From Eutypella sp. D-1 (Eukaryota; Ascomycota; Sordariomycetes; Xylariales; Diatrypaceae): DNA of 64,000 bases. Below the pieces are notes generated by a model. That model was not told the DNA's origin. It saw nothing but the letters and a program-made list of their open reading frames with translations, and did no database searches. Position numbers and translations under genes: made by a program. The stretch spans positions 6,076,001 through 6,140,000 of the forward strand of contig JAJTTP010000001.1 in the NCBI GenBank assembly GCA_023313575.1, given 5' to 3'. Shown here one piece after another: positions 38,095-49,362 of this stretch (its first letter is position 1; every line of letters begins with the position of its first letter).

Positions 38095-38957
38095 GCTGGG
38101 TGGGCCAGGGTCTGGGTGATTGTGGTTGTCGTTCTTCTTCTCTTCGGTCTTCTCTTCGGTCTTCCGTGTACCCGTAAATAATGGCGATGGTGGTGGTGGT
38201 GAAGGTGATGGTGGTGAAGGTGATGGTGATGTTAATGGTGATGTTAATGTCTAAGTTCTTCCTCCCCTTCGGATTTGTGGGGGTCAGGGAACGAAAAAAA
38301 AGTGCCCCGCGCTAGTAGAGTACTACCTAAGATGTATGGTATGGAGGTAGAGCACTTGAGGAAGGTTACTGGGTACAGGTACAGCCTCAAATGTAGTGTG
38401 GCTGATGAGAGGCTCCCAAAATTGTTGTGTGCGTGCGAAAGAGCTTTGATTGGCTGAGAGCTGACGATAAGCCCCGCTTGTGTTTAGTATCTTATCATGA
38501 AATTTATCACTTATCAGATAAGCAATGACCCCGCCACCTGGCAGCTCTGGCAGCTTTGGCAGCTCTGGTAACCCTGCGTTCTCCAGCTAGCTGTCAGGTC
38601 AGGTTAGGTCCCTATCTCCGCTACTTACAGAAAAGTTATGTCACTGTCCTCCATCACAGCAACTGCAACCACCTACCTGTACGTACAAAGTAGGTAGGTA
38701 CATTTATTTACAATTACCACCTGGAAGTTACCATCCGTGGACCTGGACAACCTTCCAACCTTCTAACCTTCCACACTTCCACTTCCACTTCCACTCGCAC
38801 TCCAACTCCCATTCTCACGATACTTACACCTACCCGACCATCCAACGCCATCCCGTCCATCTATACCAGCCCCTAGTGCTACCCCAACCTCACACCCGAC
38901 CCGACCGCTTCCAGTGACACTATCAAGAGGGAATCGGTCAACTTATAACCCTTAAAT
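38095..38957. promoter_or_regulatory. Bidirectional promoter region between eIF3b and CCT2
   Basis: The 863-bp gap between two head-to-head start codons. A cluster of GATA-factor cores lies at 38466-38471 (GATAAG), 38491-38496 (CTTATC), and as the palindrome CTTATC-A-GATAAG at 38510-38522. Three GGCAGCT-type repeats follow at about 38539-38570. CT-rich and CCAACT-type tracts precede the CCT2 start, as is usual for fungal leaders. The GATA role is inferred from motif density only. Confidence 0.55.
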
Positions 38958-40638
38958 ATGGCCTCCTTTAGTCCCACTCAGATCTTCGAGGAGGGCACCA
39001 CAGAAGAAAAGGGCGAGAATGCCCGTCTCGCCGCCTTCGTAGGCGCCATCGCCGTCGGTGACCTGGTCAAGAGTACTCTGGGTCCCAAGGGGATGGACAA
39101 GATATTACAGTCTGCTTCCACCGCCGAGATTATGGTCACCAACGACGGCGCCACCATCCTCAAGTCCATCGCCCTCGACAACGCCGCCGCCAAGGTTCTC
39201 GTAAACATCTCCAAGGTACAGGACGACGAGGTTGGCGATGGTACTACATCCGTCGCCGTCCTCGCCGCCGAGCTGCTGCGCGAGGCCGAGAAGCTTGTAG
39301 ACAAGAAGATCCACCCCCAGACCATCATTGAAGGGTACCGAATAGCCAGCCGCGCCGCCCTGCAAGCCCTCGAGCAGTCCGCCGTCGATCACAGCAAGAA
39401 CCCCGACGCCTTTCGCAACGACCTCCTCGCCATCGCCCGCACCACCCTGAGCTCCAAGGTCCTCGCCCAGGATCGCGACCTCTTCTCCCGCCTCGCCGTC
39501 GACGCCGTCCTGCGCCTCAAGGGCTCCTCCGACCTGAGCCACATCCAGGTCATCAAGAAGGCCGGCGGTAAGCTGAGCGACTCCTACCTCGATGAGGGTT
39601 TCATTCTCGACAAGAAGATCGGCGTCAACCAGCCCAAGCGCCTCGAGAACGCCAACATCCTCGTCGCCAACACCCAGATGGACACCGACAAGGTCAAGAT
39701 CTTCGGCGCCCGCATGAAGGTGAGCGCCACCAGCAAGCTTGCCGAGCTCGAGAAGGCCGAGAAGGACAAGATGAAGGCCAAGGTCGACAAGATCAAGGCC
39801 CACGGCATCAACTGCTTCATCAACCGCCAGCTCATCTACAACTGGCCCGAGCAGCTCTTCACCGATGCCGGCATCATGTCTATCGAGCACGCCGACTTCG
39901 ACGGCATCGAGCGCCTCGCCCTCGTCACCGGCGGCGAGATCGCCTCCACCTTCGACCACCCCGACCAGGTTCGCCTCGGCCACTGCGACCTCATCGAGGA
40001 GGTCATCATCGGCGAGGACACCCTCATCAAGTTCTCCGGCGTCGCCGCCGGCCAGGCCTGCACCATCGTCCTGCGCGGCGCCACCGACCAGCTGCTCGAC
40101 GAGGCCGAGCGCTCCCTTCACGACGCCCTTGCCGTCCTCTCCCAGACCGTCAAGGAGCCCCGCACCACCCTCGGCGGCGGCTGTGCCGAGATGCTCATGG
40201 CCAAGGCCGTCGAGGGTGCCGCCACCCGCGTCGAGGGCAAGAAGCAGATGGCCGTCGCCTCCTTCGCCATCGCCCTGCGTCAGCTACCCACCATCCTCGC
40301 CGACAACGCCGGCCTCGACTCTAGCGACCTCGTCGCCCGTCTCCGCAAGGCCATCTACGACGGCATGTCCACCTACGGCCTCGACCTCATCACCCCTGGT
40401 GGTGGTATCGCCGACATGCGCGACGTCGGCGTCGTCGAGAGTTACAAGCTGAAGAAGGCCGTCGTCTCTTCTGCGAGCGAAGCCGCTGAGGTAAGCCCCC
40501 CCTCCCATCATTTTGCTTCCCCTACCTTGATCCTTACCACAGACCCTGTACGAACACCTCCAGCTAACATGACCCCAGCTGCTTCTGAGGGTGGACGACA
40601 TAATCAGGGCGGCCCCGAGGAGGCGGGAGAGGCACTGA
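38958..40638 (+). CDS. cct2: T-complex protein 1 subunit beta (CCT2) of the cytosolic chaperonin
   Basis: One of eight subunits of the TRiC/CCT chaperonin that folds actin, tubulin and WD-repeat proteins using ATP. Exon 1 is 38958-40490 and exon 2 is 40579-40638 (88-nt intron, GTAAGC donor, CCCCAG acceptor, phase 0), giving 530 aa, the normal length. The open frame that runs past 40490 to 40736 is intron read-through and is rejected. Conserved group II chaperonin motifs are [29 protein letters not shown], the substrate-domain stretch with [19 protein letters not shown], and [11 protein letters not shown]. The spliced tail [19 protein letters not shown] matches the conserved CCT2 C-terminus, which supports the exon choice. 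Codon use is strongly C-ending, consistent with high expression. Confidence 0.97.
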
Positions 40639-41455
40639 GTGTGGCGTGGTGTCCGGGACGTCTTCTCGCCCGAACCGCGAAAAGGCGGGCGGGAGAAGGG
40701 CAGGGCAGGGCATGGAAATGGGAAATAATGTTGTAACATAAAACCGTAGACCAGACCACCAGAGTATATACCCGAATCCCACGCGATCCAAGCTGATGAC
40801 CACTATGACCCAACTCTCGACGATGTTGCCACTGCTTCCTTGCCTCCCTGCCTGTCTGGTCCCACCGGTACCGCATTTCCAGCAAGTCTCTGTCCCTCTC
40901 CCCTCTATCTCCTCACATGGCCTAGGTGCGCACGCACCTGTCATATGAGTGTAAGGGCAGGCACAGGGAAAGTCAACAAGACGGAATGAAGTGGCCGCAT
41001 AGACATGGTACTTATCATTCTCAATCTAGAGTGTATCTCGATCGATGTATGCATGTATATATGGCAGGGTTCATCTCTGCAGTTGTAGTCATCGCAAGTG
41101 CATACATGTATACGCGTGTATCATGGACGCGATCCTGAACCTTGGGAGAGTCTGGATATATAAGTCTAAGCTGATACATACATGGTTAGGTTTGTCATCG
41201 GCCGTCTTGTTTCGTCAGTCAATGATATGATTGTATGGTATGGTATGGTATGGTATGGCGTAGGATCTGGTTGGCAGAAATGTAGACATAACGTGGATTA
41301 GGAATGATAAAATGGTTAGTAGTGTTTGTATTCAATGCGAATCTATTCTATACAGTTAGTTGCCTGCCTTCGCTACCGTAAGACCGCGTCTATTCTATTC
41401 CACACATGCCCACAACGCCGACGAAATGGCAAGCAGCAAAGACATCCCTCCTTCC
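40639..41455. other. Intergenic region, convergent 3' flanks
   Basis: 3' regions of CCT2 and the GT90 gene. A (TATGG)n pentanucleotide tract lies at about 41232-41258. No gene is supported. Confidence 0.6.
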
Positions 41456-44400
41456 TCATAACTCGAAGCCGAGGACCTCCCGGTCGTCATCCACCACGCG
41501 GCCCCACTCCAGCAGTAGCCTGAACATGTAAACGCGCATGTCGTCCTTTCGGAGAGCTTGGGCGGCCCACTCACGACCGGCTCGCGCCATTTCCTCCGCA
41601 TGGTCCGGTCCATTTCTGATATCACTATCATCACCATTACTGCCGCTTTCCCCATCGCCGCCGAAGAACCGCAACACGCCGCGCAGCTCGGCGAGGCGCG
41701 CGTCTAACGGCACGAAGTGTCGCCAGGGGTGCACGCGCTCCTCCCACCAGGTGCGGAACAGCGCCGCGCGGTACGGCAGCGACCCGCTCGCTAGGAACGA
41801 CGGGAACCGCCCGCTGAACCCCGCCCCGTCCACGTCCACCAGGTGTCGGTGTCGCCAGTGCTCCGCGAAGTCCAGGGCTTCCGGCGCCGGTGCCGACGCC
41901 CCGCCGTAAAACGTCGCCCGTGCCGCCCCGCGGTCCCGCGCGCTGCAGCGCTCGAAGTCGCCTACGAACGACACGTTGACGGCGACGCCGAGGTCGGGGT
42001 CGCTGGAATCTGAGGCTGTGTCGGGAGGTGTCGCTGAGATGGTGCTTCGGCTCGCGAGTGTATGGGCCGTGGTTGGGCGTCCGGTCGGATTTGCCAGGAT
42101 GTCTATGCCGCGGCGGACGGATCTGCCTGTGCCGGTGAGCAAGGCCACCATCCTCGCCCGCAGGAACGTCTGCCACGCGCCATATTCGGAGAAGCCGTCG
42201 GACAGGGCGCCGCGCCAGTAGACGCTGTTGGACTTGTCCTGCCATGGGATCGGGGCCTCGCCCTCGCCCACCGCGGACCCCACCTTGTCGCCGTAGTTCC
42301 ACGGGCTCGGGTACAGGATGTCGGCGAAGCGGTGGACACGGCCCTGGCTGAAGACGGGGAGCAGCGCGTGCGACGGCGTGAGGGCGTTGGGAGACGTCAG
42401 GAATCCGTGCAGGTGCGCCATATCCGGCTGGTGGCAGAGGTCGCCCGACAGTTCCCAGTCCGACACGAATCCGCCGTCCATATGCGGCGCCGAACACGCC
42501 GCGCACCTCGTGCCCTTGTTCCACCAGCGGTGTCGTCGGGCCGGCGCCTCCGCCGGACATGTCGGCTGTATCCACTCGTAAAAGGAGGCTGTTAGCCGCC
42601 GCGTCTTAAACAGCGGCGACATCTTCTCCAACGCCCCCTCGCCCAAGTCTAGGTACGCGTCGGACCACGGCGGGTTTAGGGTTTTGGTGAACGGAGAAAG
42701 CTGCTTGTCCCATGCGCCGAGCCTCGATCGCGACGCGAGGCCCTCTTGCACCAGAGCGCTCATCTCGGCATGAGGCACGGCAATGCGGCTCTCGTCGTCC
42801 AGGTTGAAGGCCAGCTGCATGTCAGGGAGCCACTGCGCGAACGGCTCGATCATGGCTTGCACTACGTCCATCATCCACCGGTGCGTCCCTGCCACGTGCG
42901 GCGAGATCTCCACATGACCGTCCCGGATGGCAAGGCCGCCCACCCAGAGCCCGGGGTGCTCCAGCAGATGAGCGGTCCGCTCGCGGACCGCGGTAGGCGA
43001 CAAGCCCCAGAAGGGTAGCAGGTCGGCGTGAATCTGGTCGAAGGTATCGATGATGGGTGACTGCGCCTCGGTCGCGAAGGCGTACCACTTGTCGAAGTTG
43101 GGCGGTGGTGGTATGCCGTAGCGCCTCCGGTATTGTATCACGGCCGCCTCGAGCGAGGTGCTCTGCTTAGCCGAAGCTATCCAGGCGTCCGACTCGACTC
43201 TGGCGCTGGCGATGCGCGCTGCGGGTGTGACTGGCGCCGATGGGGCGGGACTCAGAAGGATCACCTCGCAACCTACGAAGGCCAGGATCAGCACGGCGTA
43301 TAAGACGTGTCGGCTTCGGTAGAAGAGACCGCGAAGTCGCGGCCGGGATCGGTCTGTGTCGGATGTGGCGCCGACGCCCATCTGTTGCAGAAGACCGGGG
43401 GCCAGGAACACGACGGCGACCATGGAGAGACCCCACCAGTGGGACCAGAGCCCCACCATCGTGCCGTCCAGCACCTTGCCCTGTATCTGGGCAAAGGCGC
43501 TCGTGGCGGCCACTAATGTCCCTATGGTCGTCGGGTGGGCGAACTCCAGGAGGTAAAGACCGGATATCACGCCGGTGGTCAGGAGGGCGCTGTCGAGGAA
43601 GAAGTCGCGCACGGCCATGGAGTCGAGGATGAAGTTCCATACCAGATTCGTGCGGTCAATACACGACCCAAGGGACAGGAAGCTCAGCCCGATAGCAGAG
43701 GCCAGACAAGTGATGCCGTAGAAACGCCATGGCTGCTCAGACACGGGGCCACCGGCATCCTGACGGAGAGCGCCCACCTGCATTAGGACCCAGGCATCGC
43801 AGGCCACGCCGATGAGCTGGGCGACGGGTATCATGCTCTCGGCGTACCAGGCGGGCGGGCAGATGACGCCGGTGCCTCGCTCGGAAAGGTACATGACCTC
43901 GATGGCGGCTAGGCCCCATATCAGGGCTACGGCGGCATATTTAACTAGATGGGATGGGGGACGGGTGCTCTGCGGCTTCGTCTCATGTGCACGCGCCGGC
44001 AGGAGGATGGCGGGGGGTGAACGGGAGAGGAGAGCGAAGATGGCGAGGAAGAAAGGCAGGAGAGTCTCTACACCGTCCCACGAGCAGTGAATTGTACGAA
44101 CGGTCCTCCAGAACAAGATCGTGCGAACCACGATACCCACGAGTATGTAGCCAAGAGTCGATATGGAAGAGGAGGGGGAGGAGGAGCAGGAGAAGGAGGA
44201 GAAAGTAGTCGAAGGCGAGTATCGTAAAAGGGAACCCAAGGCAGGAGGGAATCCACTCGGGGGCGGCGCGAATTCGCTGGTGATCGAGTCGTGTCCATCG
44301 TGTCCATCGTGTCCATCGTGTCCATCGTGTCCATCGTGTCCATCGTGTCCATCGTGTCCATCGTGTCCATCGTGTCCATCGTGCCCATCGTGCCCATCAT

Positions 44401-44490
44401 GTGGCGGCGTTCCTTGGAAGAAGCGCGGTAGAAAGGTGAGGGCACCACCACAGACGAAGAGGGTCAGGATGGTGAGTTGGAAAGGCCGTT
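41456..44490 (-). CDS. GT90 (CAP10-type) glycosyltransferase, multi-spanning; 5' end unresolved
   Basis: Membrane glycosyltransferase of family 90, likely in the Golgi, related to the CAP10 capsule protein. The sugar and acceptor are unknown. The C-terminal half (from about 42600 down to 41456) carries the CAP10 core: ADILYPSPWNYGDKVG, WQDKSNSVYWRGALSDGFSEYGAWQ, NVSFVGDFERC and FPSFLASGSLPYRAALFRTWWEERV. Before it lie about nine hydrophobic segments, a multi-pass N-terminal half as in many ascomycete GT90 proteins. The frame is open up to 44632 without any ATG. It includes LTILTLFVCGGALTFLPRFF (a membrane helix) and an in-frame Asp-Gly-His repeat encoded by the 9-bp array at 44291-44400. A CTAAC...CACAG sequence ending at 44491 could be an intron acceptor, so 44490 is used as a provisional edge. 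The first exon was not found. Confidence 0.82.
44291..44400. repeat. 9-bp minisatellite (GTGTCCATC)n
   Basis: About 12 tandem copies; the last two carry GTGCCCATC. Read on the minus strand in the GT90 frame it encodes repeated Asp-Gly-His. The period of 9 keeps any reading frame when copy number changes. Confidence 0.9.
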
Positions 44491-44632
44491 CTGTGAATTG
44501 GGAGAGATGGTAGATGGTAAATGGGTTAGCGGAGACGGAGAGATATCGAACGGGGGGAAAAGCCCGGGGGAGGGGAAGGGTACATAGACGACGGGGGGTA
44601 GACGACGCATGTGACGACGCATGTGATATACC

Positions 44633-46126
44633 CTAATTTATTATAATGTGAACGGAACGTACCGAAGGCAGCGCTCTCGTTATAGCGGGACGAGACGACA
44701 AGGATGCTTATGACTAGGGAGCTTTTATATAAGAACGCCGACAAGAGCGCAGATGTCGGGTTAGCCTAGATGTCTCCGGATGTCTCTTGGCCTATCACCC
44801 TGTTGAAGGTATATATATATATACACTTCAAGATCACCATGAAGGGATCACCATAATGGATCACCATGAGGGCAGAGGTGGGAGGCGGAGAGGCGCGGAG
44901 GGGATGCCATGTCATACCAAAAAGCCAAGTTGACAAGCTTTTTTTGTGGGTGTCTCGTCATCGTCATTGTCATCATCGTCGACTGGCTGGCAATTACCGC
45001 GTCGTCTATCGACTCATTTCGTCGAAGTCGTCGTCGTCGTTATCGTCGCCAGCCGCATTTCTTCCTCTGATCTTACCTGCTTAGGCCCTTCAAGTTAAGT
45101 GCCTACTTAGGTAGAAAGGCATGTATGTACTCGAGTGATGATCTAGGTATATTTTTAAAAATGTCGTCGTTGTCGACGTCGTCGTCACAACCAACATCCA
45201 CTGGGCCGGGCTCTCTGTGTTGTTGCCTGTAAAAGCAGCAAGCAGCAGGAGCAGGAGAAGCTGAGGGAGGAAGAGCAAAGCCTCAGCCCGTCCCGCTTGT
45301 CCAGGCGAGGCGCGTAAGAAAACATGTTTAGGAATGGCTCTGTAGATCTCATATCCACGTGTATAGATCTACCTATAGGTAGGTACTTATTTAGGTAGCA
45401 GCCGGTAGGTATGTATACATAAATAGCACCGAGTAAGCCCTGGAGGAATGACTAGTCGTGGTGATACGGGGAAGTAGGTGGTTACGTATGATGCTGATAG
45501 GCTTAATAGGAGCCCTAGCTGCCCAGCTAAAAAAGAAAACCCGGTTAGAACAATACCCAAAGTACCTAACCCTGAAAGGCTTCTCATATATGTACATATG
45601 CCATATCGCGCTTAGACAATCCCTGATTGGTCAATTTAAGTTACTACCATCCCGAAATAGACAAGCATATTTATGTAAGCATATAATAGTGCCTAGTGCA
45701 ACATAATATGTATTATGGGGCCCTTTCACCTTACCGGGTACTCCTACAGCTGAGTGCCAAATGCCTACTCTAAGGGGTTGACCTGCTGAGTTGTGGCCTG
45801 GCGATAACATGTCACGAGACATTCAGCCATCCTGTTCACACTTCGACAGCCAGCTATGCGCCCGAGCACATGGCTCTTCTCGGCATACACTCAGGTGTCA
45901 GAGAGTGCTAGTGATGCTCTCGCCGAAATAACTAGCTCGGGCTCTACTAAGCAAGTATGGTGGAAAGGGTCCATTGAAATGGGTGCTACCAGATAAATAC
46001 CAACGTAGTAATGTGCTAAGAACCTTCGAAGAGTGCTGGCTTACTTTTCGATATTACTTGGGCAGCCGGGTTTGCACCAAATGGTAGGTCATATTTTGTT
46101 AAGAATATACCACAGTTCGTGCATCC
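44633..46126. other. Intergenic region, core/accessory boundary
   Basis: Upstream of the GT90 gene. It contains an (AT)n tract at 44810-44823, GTC-rich repeats (44960-45050 and 45160-45190) and the last dense group of TACCTA/TAGGTA words (45100-45145, 45370-45410). After about 45,900 this motif becomes rare. No gene is supported. Confidence 0.55.
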
Positions 46127-48221
46127 TTACCTCTTTTCTAACACTACCCTGAGCCCTCGTGGACGTAGGGTTAAGCTGGGGTTCTCAACCGTAAACGGCC
46201 CGTCGACCTTAAGGAACCGGTAGCCTCGCACCATCGCTACAAGGATGATCTTCATCTCCCTAAATGCAAACGAGCGGCCGAGGCAGACCCGCGGTCCATT
46301 GGAGAAGGTGCTGAAGGCATAAGGCGACCGCGCCTCCTCATTGAGATTCTCCCACCGGTCGGGCTTGAACTCGTCCACGTCCTCGCCCCAGATCAGCGGG
46401 TTCATCAGTGTCACGTGCGGCACGATGTCGAAGGTCGTATCCTTCGGGATGAATATGCCACAGATCGTCTCGTCTTTTACGGTTTGCCGGTGCGTCGTCG
46501 TAGCTGCAGAAGAGGGTTAGGATCAACCGTTCTCGACCTGTGGGCTTGCCGCGAGGAAGCGCAAAGTACTGACCTGATGCGTAGACGCGGAGTGTCTCTC
46601 GCAGGAAGCTGTCGAGAAACGGCAGGGCTTCAATCTGGGAGTACGCGAGATCTGTCTCGTGACCCAGTTCCCGGAGCATCTCCTCGCGCAACCTGTCCTG
46701 AAGCTCCTGCCTCGTAGCCATAATGTACACGGTCCAGGAGAGAATGTTCGCCGACGTGTCGTGGCCTGCCGCCATAAGTTGGAGAAGCTGTCACATTGGT
46801 CAGTACGTATTAGGCGGCGCAGTGTGGCCAATGAGTGCATGACCTAAGGCGCATGTTCCAGGTAGAGTGGTTACTCACATCGCCTACTATTTCTTCCTCC
46901 GTGATGGCCTCGGCGGGCCCACCAGGGAGACTCTCCTCGACGATGAACGTCAGCAGATCACGAGCCTCTCCTTGTACGTACTTTCCACTGGCGTGTGCCC
47001 CTCGAACATCCTTGGTGCGCTCTCGTACAAGCTGCGTCAGAACATCCGCAAGCCACTTCGTCGCAAACAGGTACTTGCGATTGGCCTCGAGCGGCAACCA
47101 GCGTACTGGCACAAAGGCGTTGGCGAACATGAGAATCTTGCCTAAAGTATCCTGGCCGAAAATCCCATCGTATGCCTCATGGAATGTCATCTGCCGTCCG
47201 TCTGACTTGGCTCCTGCCGATTGCCGGTCCTTCCTGCCATCGCCTGTGCTGAATTCGGTCGAACTCAACCCGGACAGGTCGACTCCGAACAGCGCAACCC
47301 CCATCACATCTAAGGTCGCTTTCGTGAAGGTGGCGGTGCAGTCGATAGTAGCGGTCTTACCGCCTCCTGCATCTAGAGCACGGTCGAAAAGTAAAGTGAC
47401 CTCCTGCGCCTTCTTTTGAAAAACTGGCTCGAGCCGTCGGATATTGTTGATGGAAAACACGGGGTTGACCACTGAATTCCTGCCATTAGCTGTGTGTCAC
47501 TCGAGATCGCCCGGCGGCACGAGCGCTCATTGTCGGGGTTGTTCTGCGCAGATCGTGGTCTGACATCTAGCTTACTAACTTTTGCGATGAGCCTTGTGTG
47601 CTTCACCCTCCACTGTAATAAGTCAGCAGGGTCCAATGAGAATACGAAGCCCTTCCCCCCCGAGGGGCAGGAAGCTTGCTCAGGGGGCCCGGGAAACCTA
47701 CTGGTAACCAGCCCGTGCCCGACAATCTCCTTTGTAAGGCGGCGGAAGAAGTCGCTCTTCCGGAACGAGTAGCACTTGGTCTGGAGAACATCCCTAAAGG
47801 AATCGGGGCTATTGCAGACGACGACCTCGCCGTTCCCGAAGGTCAGGAAGCGAATGAGCGGTACATCCGGGTGCTCCCGCATCCATTTTATGTACAGGGT
47901 CGTTGGGGTCTCGGCCTTGATCAGATTGAGCGCCTGTCCAAAGAAGAACTGATTGTCCTATTGGATGAGTGCCGTGTGGCTTGAATTAGCAACAAGGAAG
48001 GTCGTATAGCGTTACGAGTCGGGGAGTCTTACCGTGGGACCGGGAAGATGACGCAGAGGTGAGAAATACAAGGGGTAAAGAAATATTCGGTAGTACTTCA
48101 CAGTCAAGTATTGGAGAGTAAAGAAAATCAAGAACGTGTTCACGAAACCAGGGGCTGCTGACCATTTCTGTGCGGCCAACACCTCCGCCGTGGAGACCAC
48201 AGCACAGGCAATCAAGTCCAT
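46127..48221 (-). CDS. Cytochrome P450 monooxygenase, six exons
   Basis: Heme-thiolate monooxygenase, ER-anchored; substrate and CYP family not assigned. Exons: 48221-48033, 47957-47702, 47612-47580 (a 33-nt microexon), 47471-46879, 46787-46574, 46503-46127; all introns are GT-AG and phases close to 553 aa. An N-terminal membrane anchor (FVNTFLIFFTLQYLTVKYY) is followed by the LRHLPGPT proline hinge. The microexon supplies the helix-C EGEAHKAHRK motif. The I-helix is AAGHDTSANILSW, then ETLR (ExxR), FKPDRW, and the heme loop FSNGPRVCLGR with Cys about 502. All catalytic landmarks are intact. It lies in the accessory region near a membrane protein, a monooxygenase remnant and a FAD oxidoreductase, so secondary or xenobiotic metabolism is plausible. 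No polyketide, peptide or terpene synthase is in view. Confidence 0.93.
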
Positions 48222-49362
48222 CGTCGCACCTCTGCTCGTCTGCGGTAACAATGATGTTGCTCAGGAATAGTGATGCACGCCCGACTTTAAGTTTCTCAAG
48301 TCCAGACGTGTCTAGGCTTTTGATGGGTATCCCACCCGCCTGCCAGTCACTCGGCTCCGTATAGCTTATGTAACGTGTTCCCCTATAACAAGACCGGCAA
48401 GCCGGTGGCCAGGGTCTGATGGGGCATTTGATTCACACATATAACATTTGACAAATGCTCGTCGCTGAGTGGTCAAGAGCGTGATCGGCGTGTGATTGAG
48501 GCAGGGCGGCTGGGACCCATGTCCATATCTGATACTATTAGGACCCATCACGACCCATTCAGCCATTACGACGCCTGGACCGAAAACGACCCCAATCTCT
48601 ACTAAACCTCTCCAGAAGAGCGGGATCGAATAAAGGAGCGGCTCTTCCCATTACTAGCTAGCTGGAACGGGTTACCGCCATCACTGCGAGATTGCTGCGA
48701 GTTACCCCATCCTTAGCAAAGAGCTTAGGTGATAACTGCTCTGAGGAAAACTGGGACCCGTTTGCGCGTATGCAATCCGCTACGGCATCGTTCCCCGTCT
48801 GCTACCCCGGCTAGCTTCCAAACCACAGCCTGACAGAAACTTTACCTGCCGTACTTAGAAATCAGGGACCCGGCCTTGCGTACAGTACTGGACGGGACGT
48901 GGGGCCCGCATGCCAGAAACGCGGTGACATGTCCTGGAATAAGGAGTTAAGCAATTGAGCCTGCTAATTAGCCCCCATTGCTTCGAGAATCGAAATGATT
49001 AACCAGTCCTTATGAACCGGGGACCTTGCTAATTATATCTTGCCTTCCAGTTTGACAGTCAATCGTTCCCGTGTTCCCCGGCTCCGTAGACGCTTAGGTA
49101 GTAAGTAGCTTAGAGCATGGACTACTATAGGAAAGACTTCCCCCGGTTGATTTCCCTGCTGAGGAGGAAATCCATGGAACACTCGCTTGTTCTCCCGAGT
49201 CCCTAAGAAGACAGCCTTTGACTTCTGTTCTAGTAGAGCGTGGCGGGCCATGTTTCATAGGTAGCTGATACCGATTCTTCAACCTCTGGTCGTAGGATGC
49301 TAGAGAAGATTCGAAATCCGACATCGTAAATTTCGCCTTCACATAAAGTTTCATTGCTGGGT
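48222..49362. other. Divergent intergenic region (P450 / rhodopsin-like gene)
   Basis: About 1.1 kb between diverging start codons; presumably both promoters. No open frame with coding character and no RNA gene is recognised. Confidence 0.55.

Noticed and set aside
39105..40121. 338-codon open frame on - opposite CCT2
   Set aside because: Antisense shadow caused by C-ending codon bias; Val/Leu/Gly/Asp-rich composition without any family signal.
40491..40736. Open reading of CCT2 through to 40736
   Set aside because: The extra residues come from reading an 88-nt intron; splicing restores the conserved CCT2 C-terminus and a stop at 40638.
44163..44513. Cys-rich (Ser-Cys-Pro)n protein on +
   Set aside because: It is the 9-bp minisatellite read on the wrong strand; the minus-strand GT90 frame explains the region.
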